Positions 33,096 to 42,059 are shown, numbered from the stretch's first letter. The stretch: 53,937 nt of DNA from an uncultured Vampirovibrio sp. (GCA_910577395.1 CAJTLG010000011.1:1-53937), one strand, 5' to 3'. Numbers and translations: made by a program. The notes: generated from the sequence alone by a model not told the origin.

Positions 33096-33743
33096 TTACC
33101 CTGTTATATTTTCCTTTAAAGCTTTCACTGCAGCCTGTGTTCTGTCATCAACCGAAAGCTTTTGCAAAATACTGCATACATGTACCTTGGTAGTATTTAC
33201 GGATATGTTTAATTTTTTTGCAATATCAAGATTTGAATTACCCTCAGAAAGTAAACCAAGAACAAGCATTTCTTTACTGGTAAGGTTGTATGTGCTTTCT
33301 TTTTTGAATTCTTCTTTTCTTTGTTTTGTCATATTTAAAACGTATTTTGCAACATTTGAATCAAACCATACAGCGCCTGATATTACATCTTTAATCAGAT
33401 TTATAAGTTTATCCGGTTTAATATCTTTTGAACAATATGCGCTTATTCCGGCCTGTAGACATTTTTGCACCTCTTTTTCCTCGCTGTGTGAGGTAATAAC
33501 AATGATTTTAATATCAGGGTATTTTTTTGTTATTTCTTCTGTTGCGGTTATTCCGTCAATTCCGGGTAAGCCTAAATCCATTAAAACCACATCTGTTTTA
33601 TGATTTAAAAGGATATCATAAGCCTCATAGACCTCTTTAGCCTCGTAAATTTCACCTATAAAATCAGTATCTTTAAGCGAGGCGCATAATGCAAAGCGCG
33701 TAAGGGCGTGGTCTTCAACTATCAGGACGTTAACTTTTTCCAT
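33096..33743 (-). CDS. Response regulator, NarL family
   Basis: 215 residues. The receiver begins VNVLIVEDHALTRFAL with the Asp in DVVLMDLGLPGIDG, the Thr/Ser in ITSHSEE and the Lys in YCSKDIKP. The C-terminal LuxR HTH reads LTSKEMLVLGLLSEGNSNLD followed by IAKKLNISVNTTKVHVCSI. A clean NarL/FixJ member. It is the first gene of a two-regulator operon; the second regulator follows after 4 bases. Both receivers have intact phosphorylation sites, so the kinase or kinases are likely encoded elsewhere. Confidence 0.94.
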   Translation of the reverse strand: MEKVNVLIVEDHALTRFALCASLKDTDFIGEIYEAKEVYEAYDILLNHKTDVVLMDLGLPGIDGITATEEITKKYPDIKIIVITSHSEEKEVQKCLQAGISAYCSKDIKPDKLINLIKDVISGAVWFDSNVAKYVLNMTKQRKEEFKKESTYNLTSKEMLVLGLLSEGNSNLDIAKKLNISVNTTKVHVCSILQKLSVDDRTQAAVKALKENITG

Positions 33744-33851
33744 TTCCTAATTATATCTCATTCCTGTTTCTTTTATACATTCTTTACATTCTATTTACAA
33801 TTTTTCAGGTTTTTTGTTTAATTGTAGATAAGGTTTTTTAAGGATTATATT

Positions 33852-34133
33852 ATGATTGAGATTAAAGACGTTGAGCATGTTGCAAAGCTTGCCAGGCTTG
33901 AAATTGAAGAAGAAGATAAGCCCAAATTTGCACGACAGCTTGGCGATATTTTAAAATATGTTGAAATGATGAATGAAGTGGATACCACCGGTGTTGAACC
34001 TATGAACCATTCGATAGATTTTTCAAATGTCATGCGGGAGGATGTTCCGATTTATGAACAAACGAGAGAGGAACTTATGGCAAATGCTCCCGATGTTGAA
34101 AGCGATTTTTTCAAAGTCCCTAAAATCAATTAA
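33852..34133 (+). CDS. gatC: Aspartyl/glutamyl-tRNA amidotransferase subunit C
   Basis: 93 residues, normal for GatC. IKDVEHVAKLARLEIEEED opens the protein and LGDILKYVEMMNEVDTTGVE is the conserved middle, with MREDVP following. GatC stabilises GatA in the amidotransferase that makes Gln-tRNA and/or Asn-tRNA from misacylated precursors. gatA and gatB are not in this window. AAGGATT precedes the ATG. pyrG follows after 44 bases; a T-rich, G-rich spacer between them holds no terminator. Confidence 0.95.
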   Translation: MIEIKDVEHVAKLARLEIEEEDKPKFARQLGDILKYVEMMNEVDTTGVEPMNHSIDFSNVMREDVPIYEQTREELMANAPDVESDFFKVPKIN

Positions 34134-34177
34134 TTTGGGGACTTTAAATTTATTTTGGGGAAGTTAAGGAAAGTAAG

Positions 34178-35827
34178 ATGACAAAGTATATTTTTATAAC
34201 GGGCGGTGTTGTAAGTTCACTTGGAAAAGGTATTGTGGCTGCCAGTCTTGGCAGACTTTTAAGGGCAAGAGGGTATTCCGTAACTATTCAAAAATTTGAC
34301 CCATATATAAATGTAGACCCCGGTACGATGAGCCCTTTTCAACACGGTGAAGTTTTTGTTACCGATGACGGCGCTGAAACTGACCTTGATTTAGGACATT
34401 ATGAACGGTTTACCAATACTTCCCTTCACCAGATAAATAACGTAACATCAGGCAGCGTTTATCAAACTGTTATCAATAAAGAACGCCGCGGTGAATATCT
34501 TGGTGCTACGGTGCAAACCATCCCTCATATCACAAATGAAATAAAGGCAAGAATACAAAAGGCTGCAAAACAGTTTGAATCCGATTTCTTAATTGCTGAA
34601 ATTGGCGGGACAATAGGTGACATTGAAAGCTTACCTTTTATTGAGGCTATAAGGCAATTCAGGGCTGAAGAAGGTCTTGGAAATTCGCTTTCTATCCATG
34701 TTACCCTGCTTCCTTATCTTCCGACATCGGGCGAATTGAAAACAAAACCTTCTCAACATAGTGTTTATACACTAAGAAGCTACGGTATACAGCCTGAGGT
34801 GCTTGTCTGCAGGACACAACAAGAAATACCGAAAACCGAAAAGGAAAAGATAGCACTGTTTTGTTCGGTAAGAAAGGATTGCGTTATTGAATGTCGTGAT
34901 ATGGCGTCAATTTATGAAGTTCCTCTTGCACTTGAAGCTCAAAACCTTGCAGGCGTTATTTTAAATCAACTTCAAATGGAAGACAAAACGCCTGATATTT
35001 CAAATTGGGAGAAACTTGTATATAAAATAAAACACCCAAAAGAAACCCTCAGGGTGGCTTTGGCAGGAAAATATACCGATTTGAATGATGCATATATTTC
35101 GGTGGTTGAATCTTTAAAGCATGCCGGTCTTAAACATGAATGTAAAATTGAAATCAAATGGCTGGCCTCAGAAAAATGTCATACAATGGAAGATGCTAAA
35201 GAAATGCTTGCCGACGTTGATGCCCTCGTGGTGCCGGGCGGTTTTGGGGTGCGTGGTATTGAAGGCAAATTAAATGTTATAAGATACGCAAGAGAAAACA
35301 ATCTGCCGTTTTTAGGTTTGTGTCTTGGTATGCAATGTGCTGTTATAGAATATGCAAGAAATGTGCTCGGCCTTGAAAATGCAAACAGTACTGAATTTGC
35401 GGAAGGCACAAAATACCCTGTTATTGACCTTATGATTGAACAAAAGGGTGTTGCGGGCTATGGCGGCACAATGAGGCTTGGTGCTTATCCTTGTCACTTA
35501 AAAGAAGGCTCTAAAGCCCAGGCGGCCTATGGTACAAAAATAATTTCAGAACGCCACCGTCACCGTTATGAAGTAAATAATGAATACAAAAAACAAATCG
35601 AAGAGGCAGGTTTAATATTTTCAGGCACTTCGCCCGACGGTCTTTTGGCTGAAATGGTTGAGTACCCTAAAAATGATTGGTTTGTGGCTTGTCAGTTTCA
35701 TCCGGAATTTAAATCAAGACCGGAAGACCCGCACCCGTTATTTATGGGCCTAATAAACGCTGCTGTCGGTCAGAAAAATAAAAACAGGCAGCTAAAAATC
35801 CATGAGTCAGCCGAAATTAAGGCTTAA
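34178..35827 (+). CDS. pyrG: CTP synthase
   Basis: 549 residues. The synthetase half opens with ITGGVVSSLGKGIVAASLG and QKFDPYINVDPGTMSPFQHG, including the P-loop. The glutaminase half has VVPGGFGVRGIEGK, the catalytic Cys in LGLCLGMQCAVIEYARN, and CQFHPEFKSRPEDPHPLF with the His/Glu pair. It makes CTP from UTP and glutamine. It is downstream of gatC. The stop is overlapped by the convergent hypothetical gene by 11 bases. Confidence 0.98.
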   Translation: MTKYIFITGGVVSSLGKGIVAASLGRLLRARGYSVTIQKFDPYINVDPGTMSPFQHGEVFVTDDGAETDLDLGHYERFTNTSLHQINNVTSGSVYQTVINKERRGEYLGATVQTIPHITNEIKARIQKAAKQFESDFLIAEIGGTIGDIESLPFIEAIRQFRAEEGLGNSLSIHVTLLPYLPTSGELKTKPSQHSVYTLRSYGIQPEVLVCRTQQEIPKTEKEKIALFCSVRKDCVIECRDMASIYEVPLALEAQNLAGVILNQLQMEDKTPDISNWEKLVYKIKHPKETLRVALAGKYTDLNDAYISVVESLKHAGLKHECKIEIKWLASEKCHTMEDAKEMLADVDALVVPGGFGVRGIEGKLNVIRYARENNLPFLGLCLGMQCAVIEYARNVLGLENANSTEFAEGTKYPVIDLMIEQKGVAGYGGTMRLGAYPCHLKEGSKAQAAYGTKIISERHRHRYEVNNEYKKQIEEAGLIFSGTSPDGLLAEMVEYPKNDWFVACQFHPEFKSRPEDPHPLFMGLINAAVGQKNKNRQLKIHESAEIKA

Positions 35828-36428
35828 GCTTTATATAGCCTAAAATTGTAATATCAAGGTTGGAATAAATAATCCTGATAAGGTTTTCGTGCACATTTTC
35901 CGTTCTGCAATACACTACGGCAGGTGTTTCCCAATCGTCCTGATAAGGTATTGCTTTAATATCTGCAACCCTTGTGTTGCCCTGCAAAAGACTAATTGTA
36001 TACATATTATTATTGTTGCCGTATCCTTGCTTAAAATCAGCCTGGTAGTGCCCGGCCTCAAGTGTTTTGCCTGTAGAATCATAAAAATCGGCACCTATAG
36101 TGATTGAGGGTTTGTCTGCGGGTGCATCTTTTATTCTTAGCGGTTGATTATTTGGGTTTTCGTATTGTTTTTTAAATGTTGTATCAAATTCGGGATTATC
36201 CCTGTTAAAAAATTTGCGCATTTTATAAAAAATGCCTGTGGGCTCGCGGTTCTCATATTGCTTCATAACCTCTTCAAATTGTTTATTTGTGCTGGGGTTT
36301 GGGTTTGAAAATGCATTATCTATAAAATCATAATCAAAATCGGTCATATCATCCGCAGCATGCGTGCTGTGGCAGAAAAATATGCAAAGAAACGTGCATA
36401 TAAAAAGCTTTAATAAGACATTGCCCAT
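35817..36428 (-). CDS. Exported protein of unknown function
   Basis: 203 residues with a signal peptide ending near THA|ADDM. After a polar, Asp/Asn-rich linker, the C-terminal half looks like a beta-sandwich: ITIGADFYDSTGKTLEAGHY, YTISLLQGNTRVADIKAIP and NLIRIIYSNLDITILGYIKL. No catalytic motif. It could be a periplasmic or surface binding domain. Convergent with pyrG and upstream of the small hypothetical at 36468 on the same strand order (the latter is transcribed first). Confidence 0.75.
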   Translation of the reverse strand: MGNVLLKLFICTFLCIFFCHSTHAADDMTDFDYDFIDNAFSNPNPSTNKQFEEVMKQYENREPTGIFYKMRKFFNRDNPEFDTTFKKQYENPNNQPLRIKDAPADKPSITIGADFYDSTGKTLEAGHYQADFKQGYGNNNNMYTISLLQGNTRVADIKAIPYQDDWETPAVVYCRTENVHENLIRIIYSNLDITILGYIKLKP

Positions 36429-36467
36429 AATTTATATGATAATGTTTTTATTTTGATTGGCAATTTT

Positions 36468-36887
36468 TTAAGGTTTCTTTATTATTTTATCAATTAATCC
36501 TGTAGCGGCACTTTTTGCAGGCTCATAAACTTTATTCTTTAAAAAATCTACACAGGTTTGTAATGCTTTTGGCATTTGCTTTTGCGGTAAATTAAATAAT
36601 TTTCTTATCCCGTTTCCGCACTTTTTAAAACAAACAGCAAATGCGCCCACCGTAACAGCTGCCGCAGTAAATTTTGCAACATTGATTATTTTTGCGACGC
36701 CATTTTTCTTTGGTTTTTCGGCATTTGTTTTATTTGTTTTATTGCCGCCCTGTGTTTCAAAACTGTCAGGTGCCATTGGTGCTATTGCACCGGGGGTCAG
36801 ATTGCTTTCTTTATCCATTATAAAGGCATACGGGTCAAAACCTATGATTGGTGCACATCTTTCGATACTGTTTGGCAAATAAGACAT
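36468..36887 (-). CDS. Small unknown protein with one hydrophobic segment
   Basis: 139 residues. The N-terminal half is Pro/Asn-rich and disordered-looking (NLTPGAIAPMAPDSF, NKTNKTNAEKPKKN). A single hydrophobic segment (INVAKFTAAAVTVGAFAVCF) follows at about 75-95 and then an amphipathic helical C-terminus with Lys. No signal peptide. A ribosome binding site (AAAAAGGAGAAGGC region) precedes the ATG. The arrangement of polar leader plus hydrophobic helix resembles other unknowns in this window, such as 27443-29092. No family recognised. Confidence 0.65.
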   Translation of the reverse strand: MSYLPNSIERCAPIIGFDPYAFIMDKESNLTPGAIAPMAPDSFETQGGNKTNKTNAEKPKKNGVAKIINVAKFTAAAVTVGAFAVCFKKCGNGIRKLFNLPQKQMPKALQTCVDFLKNKVYEPAKSAATGLIDKIIKKP

Positions 36888-36982
36888 AATTTTTGCCTTC
36901 TCCTTTTTGTGTCTTTAAATATATAAAAACACCGCTGCTTAAATAATTGCTTTTTTATCGGATTTTCACTAGAATTTTTTAT

Positions 36983-38719
36983 ATGGAAGTTTTGAAAAAG
37001 AATTTGTACTTTGCACTTTTAGTGCTTGTTTATATTATTTTTCTGTTTTTATATTGGGGTAAATTTGGCGACCCTGTTATTGATTGCGGAAGAGAAGCCT
37101 ATATACCTTATGCTATGGGATATCTGGATAAGATTTTATTTAAAGATATCATCTGTATCTATGGCCCTGTGCCGTATTATCTAAATGCCATTGTGTTAAA
37201 AATTTTCGGGGCAAACTTTAATGTTGTATGGGGAATTGGTGCATTTTTATCCTTTATCTTCCTTCTTGTATATTTCAAGCTTGCAAGGCGTTTTCTGGGT
37301 GCGCTGTCGGCATTTTTGATATCTTTGTTAGTATTGTTTTGTTGTATTTTTTCATCATCTATTTCAAATTTTATATTTCCGTATTCATATGCTATAGTTT
37401 ATGCACTTGTTTTTGCTGTTTTTCATCTTTATTTTCTTATTAAATTTGTTGATTGCAAAAAATCGTTATATCTATATTTATCGGCAATCTTTCTCTCGCT
37501 TTGTGTATTATCAAAATTAGATTTTATACCGTGCCTTGTTGTACTGCCCGTTTTAATGTTCTTATGCAGAAAAAATCTTTCTTTTAAAATATCTCTAAAC
37601 ACAGTTTTGTCTTTTTTGATGCCACCTATGGCATTGTTTTTGGTAGTTTTCTTTCAAAAAGTTACATTTAACGATTTAATATTCAATTTTAAGATGATTT
37701 CAAATATGGCACATTCGCCTTCATTGCAGTATTTTTACGGTGTTTGTACAGGCTATTTTTTTAATATTAAAAAAACATTTATGTTTGTTCCGCAGTTTTT
37801 AGGTGCTGCTGTAGTTTTTGTACTAAGTGCTGTCTTAGGGCTATTTGCCTTAAAGATAAAAAATCATGTACTTAAAATCACCGCCCTGTGTTTGATTTCT
37901 GTTATTGGTGCAATTGTTATCTATATATGCTTTTTCAGATATGTATTTTTATATCTGCCGCTTTTAATAGCATTTTTTACAATTTTAAATTGCGGAATTT
38001 TTCTTATAAAAAAGCTTAAAAATTCCTTCGCAGTTGTTGTCGCAGATGAGTGCATAAATAAATATACAGTCATTATATTTTCTTTGCTGTTTTCTCTAAA
38101 ATCCTTATTTGGCCTGTTTCATGAGCTTTATGGTACGTTCTATATACCATTTATTGTTTTATCTTGTTGTTTAATCTTATCCTCAATATTTAAAAATTGT
38201 AAAGGCCTTTTATCAAGTGCATTGTGCATGATTATGGCTGTGTCGGTATTTTTATTCTTATTTGGCAATTCATTAATTTTCTACACAAAAAATACCCCTG
38301 TTAAAACCCCTGCAGGTACTTTTTACACAACAGAGAGCATGGGCGGCTATTTAAATCAAGCAATTGATTTTCTGGATAAAAATCTTGGCTCTGATAATAC
38401 CTTTGTATCACTGCCGGAGGGGCTATTGTTGAATTTTGCACTTAAAAAAGATTATCCGTATTTCAACACAAGTTTTACCCCGCTTGATTTTGATGCATAT
38501 GGCGAAGAGTACCTTATTAACCGGTTTATAAATAATCAGCCAAAATACCTGCTGATACTGTCAAGGCATTATGGGGATTACGGTAAAAGCTTTATGTGTA
38601 ATGATTTTGGGAATAAATTTTGCCAAATAATTGAAAATAAATATGTTTTCAAATATGTAATTGCTTCAAATCCTGCTGATAGTGTTAATTTTGTTCGTAT
38701 TTTTGAAAGGAAAAATTGA
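36983..38719 (+). CDS. GT-C-like multi-pass membrane glycosyltransferase candidate
   Basis: About 578 residues from ATG 36983 (MEVLKKNLYFALL); an upstream in-frame start at 36947 lacks support. About 11-13 hydrophobic helices fill most of the chain. The first periplasmic loop reads DPVIDCGREAYIPYAMGYLD and continues with IICIYGPVPYYLNAIVLKIFG, an acidic-Arg loop pattern like that of GT-C/PMT-type transferases (ArnT, PMT_2). The C-terminus forms a soluble domain. Polyprenyl-phosphate-sugar-dependent glycosylation of an envelope polymer is inferred. It overlaps or abuts rimO, so the two are probably co-transcribed. Confidence 0.7.
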   Translation: MEVLKKNLYFALLVLVYIIFLFLYWGKFGDPVIDCGREAYIPYAMGYLDKILFKDIICIYGPVPYYLNAIVLKIFGANFNVVWGIGAFLSFIFLLVYFKLARRFLGALSAFLISLLVLFCCIFSSSISNFIFPYSYAIVYALVFAVFHLYFLIKFVDCKKSLYLYLSAIFLSLCVLSKLDFIPCLVVLPVLMFLCRKNLSFKISLNTVLSFLMPPMALFLVVFFQKVTFNDLIFNFKMISNMAHSPSLQYFYGVCTGYFFNIKKTFMFVPQFLGAAVVFVLSAVLGLFALKIKNHVLKITALCLISVIGAIVIYICFFRYVFLYLPLLIAFFTILNCGIFLIKKLKNSFAVVVADECINKYTVIIFSLLFSLKSLFGLFHELYGTFYIPFIVLSCCLILSSIFKNCKGLLSSALCMIMAVSVFLFLFGNSLIFYTKNTPVKTPAGTFYTTESMGGYLNQAIDFLDKNLGSDNTFVSLPEGLLLNFALKKDYPYFNTSFTPLDFDAYGEEYLINRFINNQPKYLLILSRHYGDYGKSFMCNDFGNKFCQIIENKYVFKYVIASNPADSVNFVRIFERKN

Positions 38720-38721
38720 TT

Positions 38722-40035
38722 ATGACAGGAAAAATAGCCATTATACATCACGGATGTGCCAAAAACCTTATAGATACTGAACTTATGCTTGGTGCACTGG
38801 TAAAAAAAGGCTATAGCGTTACTCTTGACCCTTTTGAAAATGATGTGGAATTTGTAATAGTAAATACTTGTTCATTCATCCATGATGCAGAAAAGGAAAG
38901 TGTTTCAAGCATTTTTAATATGATATCCAACGGGAAAAAAGTAATAATAGCAGGTTGCTTGCCCCAAAAACACGGTGAAGAGCTAAAAACCTTGCTGCCG
39001 GAGGCTGTTGGCTTTATAGGTACATCTGATGTTGATAAAATTGTTGAATTGATTGAAGGCGCAAAATGCAATGACTCTAAAAGATTTTTAGTTTCAAAAA
39101 ATCCTGTCTGCAAATACCCGGAAAATATTGACAGGGTGCAGATTACGGTGGGTTCAAGTTCTTATATAAAAATTGCCGAAGGGTGTGATTATGCTTGCGG
39201 TTATTGCGTAATACCGAAATTACGCGGCCCTTATGTTTCAAGACCGATAGATAGCATAATAAATGAAGCTAAAAACCTTGTAAATAAAGGTGTTTCGGAA
39301 ATTATACTTATTGCGCAGGATACTTCAAGCTATGGTGTGGATTTGTATAAAAAACCCATGCTTGCAGAGCTTTTACATAAACTTAATAATATTGAAAACC
39401 TAAGCTGGATAAGGGTTTTATACACTTATCCCACCAATTTTAATGATGAATTAATTGATGCAATTGCAAAACTTGATAAAGTTGTTAAATACGTTGATAT
39501 TCCGCTGCAGCATTCGCATCCGGAAGTTTTAAAGGCTATGAGACGTCCTGCTATTGACCAATTGGCTTTTATCGAAAAACTGCGTTCAAAAATAAATGGC
39601 CTTTGCCTCAGAACCACGCTAATTACGGGTTATCCGACAGAAACCGAAGAGTATTTTAATCATTTGTACAATTTTGTCGAAAAGGCCCGGTTTGACAGGC
39701 TTGGCGTGTTTGAATTTTCAAGAGAGAAAGATACATACGCCTATGCACTAAAACCGCAAATCCCCGCAAGGGTGAAAAAAGTGCGCAAAAATAAAATTTT
39801 AAAATTGCAAAAAAATATCTCAAATTCAATCAACAAGGCGTTTGTGGGTGCATCAATCCCCTGTATAGTAGAACAGATAAGGGAAGACGGGCTTGCTGTG
39901 TTAAGAAGCTATAGGGATGCGCCCGATGTTGACGGACTTGTTTATGCAGAAACCTCCAAAGTCCTTGTACCGGGGGATATTTGGGATGTCAAAGTTACCG
40001 ATTTTTCAGATTATGACCTGTTTGGGGAAATTTAA
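38722..40035 (+). CDS. rimO: Ribosomal protein S12 methylthiotransferase RimO
   Basis: About 437 residues. The N-terminal UPF0004 domain starts IHHGCAKNLIDTELMLGAL with its Cys ligands. The radical SAM core is KIAEGCDYACGYCVIPKLRG (Cx3Cx2C). The C-terminal TRAM domain ends VTDFSDYDLFGEI. RimO adds the 2-methylthio group to a conserved Asp of S12. ATG 38722 is chosen; TTG 38716 in the same frame is possible, and AAAGG at 38705-38709 would serve it better. The start is closely coupled to the upstream membrane gene. MerR follows after 2 bases. Confidence 0.93.
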   Translation: MTGKIAIIHHGCAKNLIDTELMLGALVKKGYSVTLDPFENDVEFVIVNTCSFIHDAEKESVSSIFNMISNGKKVIIAGCLPQKHGEELKTLLPEAVGFIGTSDVDKIVELIEGAKCNDSKRFLVSKNPVCKYPENIDRVQITVGSSSYIKIAEGCDYACGYCVIPKLRGPYVSRPIDSIINEAKNLVNKGVSEIILIAQDTSSYGVDLYKKPMLAELLHKLNNIENLSWIRVLYTYPTNFNDELIDAIAKLDKVVKYVDIPLQHSHPEVLKAMRRPAIDQLAFIEKLRSKINGLCLRTTLITGYPTETEEYFNHLYNFVEKARFDRLGVFEFSREKDTYAYALKPQIPARVKKVRKNKILKLQKNISNSINKAFVGASIPCIVEQIREDGLAVLRSYRDAPDVDGLVYAETSKVLVPGDIWDVKVTDFSDYDLFGEI

Positions 40036-40037
40036 AA

Positions 40038-40430
40038 ATGCAGGATAAAAACATAGACAAAAACACGGAAAAAGAAAAACTCTATAAAATTGGCGAATTT
40101 GCACGTAAAATTCGTGTCAACATACAAACTTTAAGAGGCTATGACAGGGAAGGAATTTTATGCCCAAAACGCTCTGATACCAATAGAAGAGGCTATACTG
40201 ACGAAGATTTTGAACGTGTGAAAATCGTGCTATACTTGACAAACGCCCTTTCTGTTAACTTAAATGGCGTAAAAATTATTTTAAAATTCCTGGAAAAAAG
40301 CCGCTTAAAGCCTGCCCTTGGGCTTGAGCTTTTAAAAAACACCGCAAAGTCAGTCGGGATAACTGATGAAGAAATTTTGAATAACCTTAAACGCTATAAT
40401 AAAGAGGATTTGAACATATTTAATTCTTAA
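40038..40430 (+). CDS. MerR-family transcriptional regulator
   Basis: 130 residues. The MerR wing-HTH reads LYKIGEFARKIRVNIQTLRG followed by YDREGILCPKR and RRGYTDEDFERVKIVLYLT. There is no effector domain with Cys, so it is not a metal or redox sensor of the classic type. A short C-terminal helix (LKPALGLELLKNT) replaces the usual dimer coil. It is 2 bases downstream of rimO. The target is unknown. Confidence 0.88.
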   Translation: MQDKNIDKNTEKEKLYKIGEFARKIRVNIQTLRGYDREGILCPKRSDTNRRGYTDEDFERVKIVLYLTNALSVNLNGVKIILKFLEKSRLKPALGLELLKNTAKSVGITDEEILNNLKRYNKEDLNIFNS

Positions 40431-40668
40431 AAACCATTGTACTACCCGCATTTTTAAAATTTTAAATTTTTTTAAAAGAAAATAACGCACTCGGATGACA
40501 AAAACCGGCAGTATATCTTATTTTTAGACAGGTGCAATTTCGCCCGTACAAAAAAGCTTATCATTTTTTGTATTCAAATCTGTTATAAGACTGCTCTTGG
40601 CAGTGGTTTTAGCTTTTATACACGCTGTAACATCAGACAAATAGTGTCTGTAAGCTGTTTTGATATTA
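40431..40668. other. Intergenic region with three small hairpins
   Basis: Between MerR and the YtxH operon terminator. Perfect inverted repeats occur at 40547-40572 (TACAAAAAA/TTTTTTGTA), 40590-40604 (ACTGC/GCAGT) and 40634-40650 (CAGACA/TGTCTG). No open frame with a ribosome binding site is convincing. A short structured RNA is possible but not assigned. Confidence 0.45.
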
Positions 40669-40706
40669 AAAAACACCTCCTCAAAAATATTTGTCGGAGG
40701 TGTTTT
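40669..40706 (-). terminator. Terminator of the YtxH/DUF948 operon
   Basis: AAAACACCTCC (40670-40680) pairs with GGAGGTGTTTT (40696-40706), 11 bp with a 15-base loop. A/T runs on both sides make it usable from both strands; it directly follows the minus-strand operon end. Confidence 0.88.
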
Positions 40707-40725
40707 AAAATCAGTTATAATTAAT

Positions 40726-40992
40726 TTATACTTGGCCCTCTTTTTGTTTATTTATAAGGCCTTGAATTCTATCAATAATTTCTTCGCCTTTCTTTTGAAC
40801 TTCAGAAACCATTGTATCGGTTTTTTCCTGAATTTCTTTAACTGCGGATGATGCTTTATTTACCGCATCTTTAGTTGTTTTTGCAAGTTGTTCACGGGTT
40901 TCTTCGCCTGATTGCGGGGCAAGTAATACACCTATAACAGAACCTACAATGCCGCCTACAACAAACCCTACTACAAATTTTCCTACTGACAT
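40726..40992 (-). CDS. YtxH-domain protein
   Basis: 88 residues. A Gly-rich N-terminal TM helix (FVVGFVVGGIVGSVIGVLLA) runs into PQSGEETREQL, the YtxH (PF12732) signature of GxxxG helix followed by P-x-SGxE/R. The rest is an amphipathic coiled-coil. YtxH proteins are general-stress membrane proteins in Firmicutes and also occur with DUF948 proteins. It is the third gene of a three-gene operon. Confidence 0.85.
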   Translation of the reverse strand: MSVGKFVVGFVVGGIVGSVIGVLLAPQSGEETREQLAKTTKDAVNKASSAVKEIQEKTDTMVSEVQKKGEEIIDRIQGLINKQKEGQV

Positions 40993-41009
40993 ATTTTATT
41001 CCTTTCTTT

Positions 41010-41366
41010 TTATTTTCTAAATAATTTAATACCCGCTGAAAGTCCTTCTTTCAGGCCGGAAAAGAGACCGCGCATTTTCTGCCCTACCATAAACGGTACG
41101 CACATAACTTTATCAAATGTATCTCTTACCCTTTCCATTTGGGTATTGGCACTTTTTGCCATAGAATTTACAGACCCCAGAGCCTCCTTTAATTCTTTTA
41201 AGGTCGGCTCCAGTTCGGTATTTATCATTTCAGAGGTTTTAGATAAAGTCTTTGCAAGCCGGGTGGATGTATGTATTAGTTTTATTAAAAATATGGTTAT
41301 TAAAACTAACAGAATAGCTGTTGTGTAAATTAATACTATTAAACCGATTTGCACCGTAGAATCCAT
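41010..41366 (-). CDS. DUF948-like membrane coiled-coil protein
   Basis: 118 residues. One N-terminal TM helix (IGLIVLIYTTAILLVLITIF) is followed by long helices with heptads (LAKTLSKTSEMINTELEPTL, LGSVNSMAKSANTQMERV). The arrangement matches DUF948, which is frequently found with YtxH, and the context here (YtxH on both sides) supports it. A membrane stress role is inferred. Confidence 0.7.
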   Translation of the reverse strand: MDSTVQIGLIVLIYTTAILLVLITIFLIKLIHTSTRLAKTLSKTSEMINTELEPTLKELKEALGSVNSMAKSANTQMERVRDTFDKVMCVPFMVGQKMRGLFSGLKEGLSAGIKLFRK

Positions 41367-41385
41367 CTTTCACCTCTTTTATAAA

Positions 41386-41694
41386 TTACATATTATATAC
41401 ATCTGTTTCAATATTTTTTGCATTAGCAAGTTTTTGGGCCTTCATATTATCTAAAAAGTTTCTGTATTCAGCCTCTATCTTGCATTTTGAGCTTTGAATT
41501 ATATCTATAGCCTGTTTTTTTGCTTTTTGAATTTCAGGCGAATATTTTTCTGCCACATCAATTACGGTTTTTTTAATATCGTCACGAAATTCTTTGCCGG
41601 GCTTTGGCGCATATAAAAGCCCTGCAGCTATTCCGCCCACTATGCCTGCTAAAATTCCGAATGCAAAACATATAGAACTGTCTTTTTTACACAT
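41386..41694 (-). CDS. YtxH-domain protein
   Basis: 102 residues. FGILAGIVGGIAAGLLYAPK followed by PGKEFRDDIKK is the YtxH pattern: a Gly/Ala TM helix then P-K-PGxExR. A coiled-coil tail with Lys/Glu follows. It is the first gene of the YtxH-DUF948-YtxH operon, and GGAGAAAACC precedes its start. Confidence 0.85.
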   Translation of the reverse strand: MCKKDSSICFAFGILAGIVGGIAAGLLYAPKPGKEFRDDIKKTVIDVAEKYSPEIQKAKKQAIDIIQSSKCKIEAEYRNFLDNMKAQKLANAKNIETDVYNM

Positions 41695-41812
41695 GGTTTT
41701 CTCCTTTATATCAAGATTTGATAATTATAGCATTTTTTAAGACAGCATTAAACCCCTCCGGTATTTATTATTTTAAAATAATGAACTTGAATGATTATTT
41801 GATTAAAATCTC

Positions 41813-41840
41813 TTGCAAAAAATAGTTTTATTGTTATAAT
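41813..41840 (+). promoter_or_regulatory. Candidate promoter of tRNA-Asn
   Basis: TTGCAA (41813-41818) and TATAAT (41835-41840), 16 bases apart, end 31 bases before the tRNA 5' end. Confidence 0.55.
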
Positions 41841-41871
41841 AAATTTTGTCAGGTTCACCTGATACAGATAT

Positions 41872-41943
41872 TCCTCAGTAGCTCAATGGCGGAGCAACCG
41901 GCTGTTAACCGGTAGGTTGTTGGTTCGAGTCCAACCTGAGGAG
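41872..41943 (+). tRNA. tRNA-Asn (anticodon GTT)
   Basis: Acceptor TCCTCAG/CTGAGGA with discriminator G. The anticodon arm CCGGCTGTTAACCGG gives GTT. T-arm TTGGTTCGAGTCCAA. The CCA end is not encoded. Confidence 0.96.
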
Positions 41944-41951
41944 TTTTTCAA

Positions 41952-41976
41952 AAAAGAGGGCATAAGGCTCTCTTTT
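41952..41976 (+). terminator. Hairpin between tRNA-Asn and tRNA-Gln
   Basis: AAAAGAGGGC (41952-41961) pairs with GCTCTCTTTT (41967-41976) with one G-T pair and a 5-base loop. The arm itself supplies the T-run. It could end tRNA-Asn transcription or be read through into tRNA-Gln. Confidence 0.65.
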
Positions 41977-41985
41977 AGTATTTAT

Positions 41986-42056
41986 TCCCGGATCGTCTAA
42001 CGGCAGGACGGATGACTCTGGATCATTCAATCGTGGTTCGAATCCATGTCCGGGAG
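41986..42056 (+). tRNA. tRNA-Gln (anticodon CTG)
   Basis: Acceptor TCCCGGA/TCCGGGA with discriminator G. The anticodon arm GATGACTCTGGATCATT has loop CTCTGGA, giving CTG. T-arm GTGGTTCGAATCCAT. Its 3' end lies 3 bases before the stop of the convergent symporter gene. Confidence 0.9.
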
Positions 42057-42059
42057 TTT

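Noticed and set aside
40660..40851. Plus-strand 63-codon frame over the YtxH terminator
   Set aside because: Spans the terminator and the antisense of the YtxH gene.
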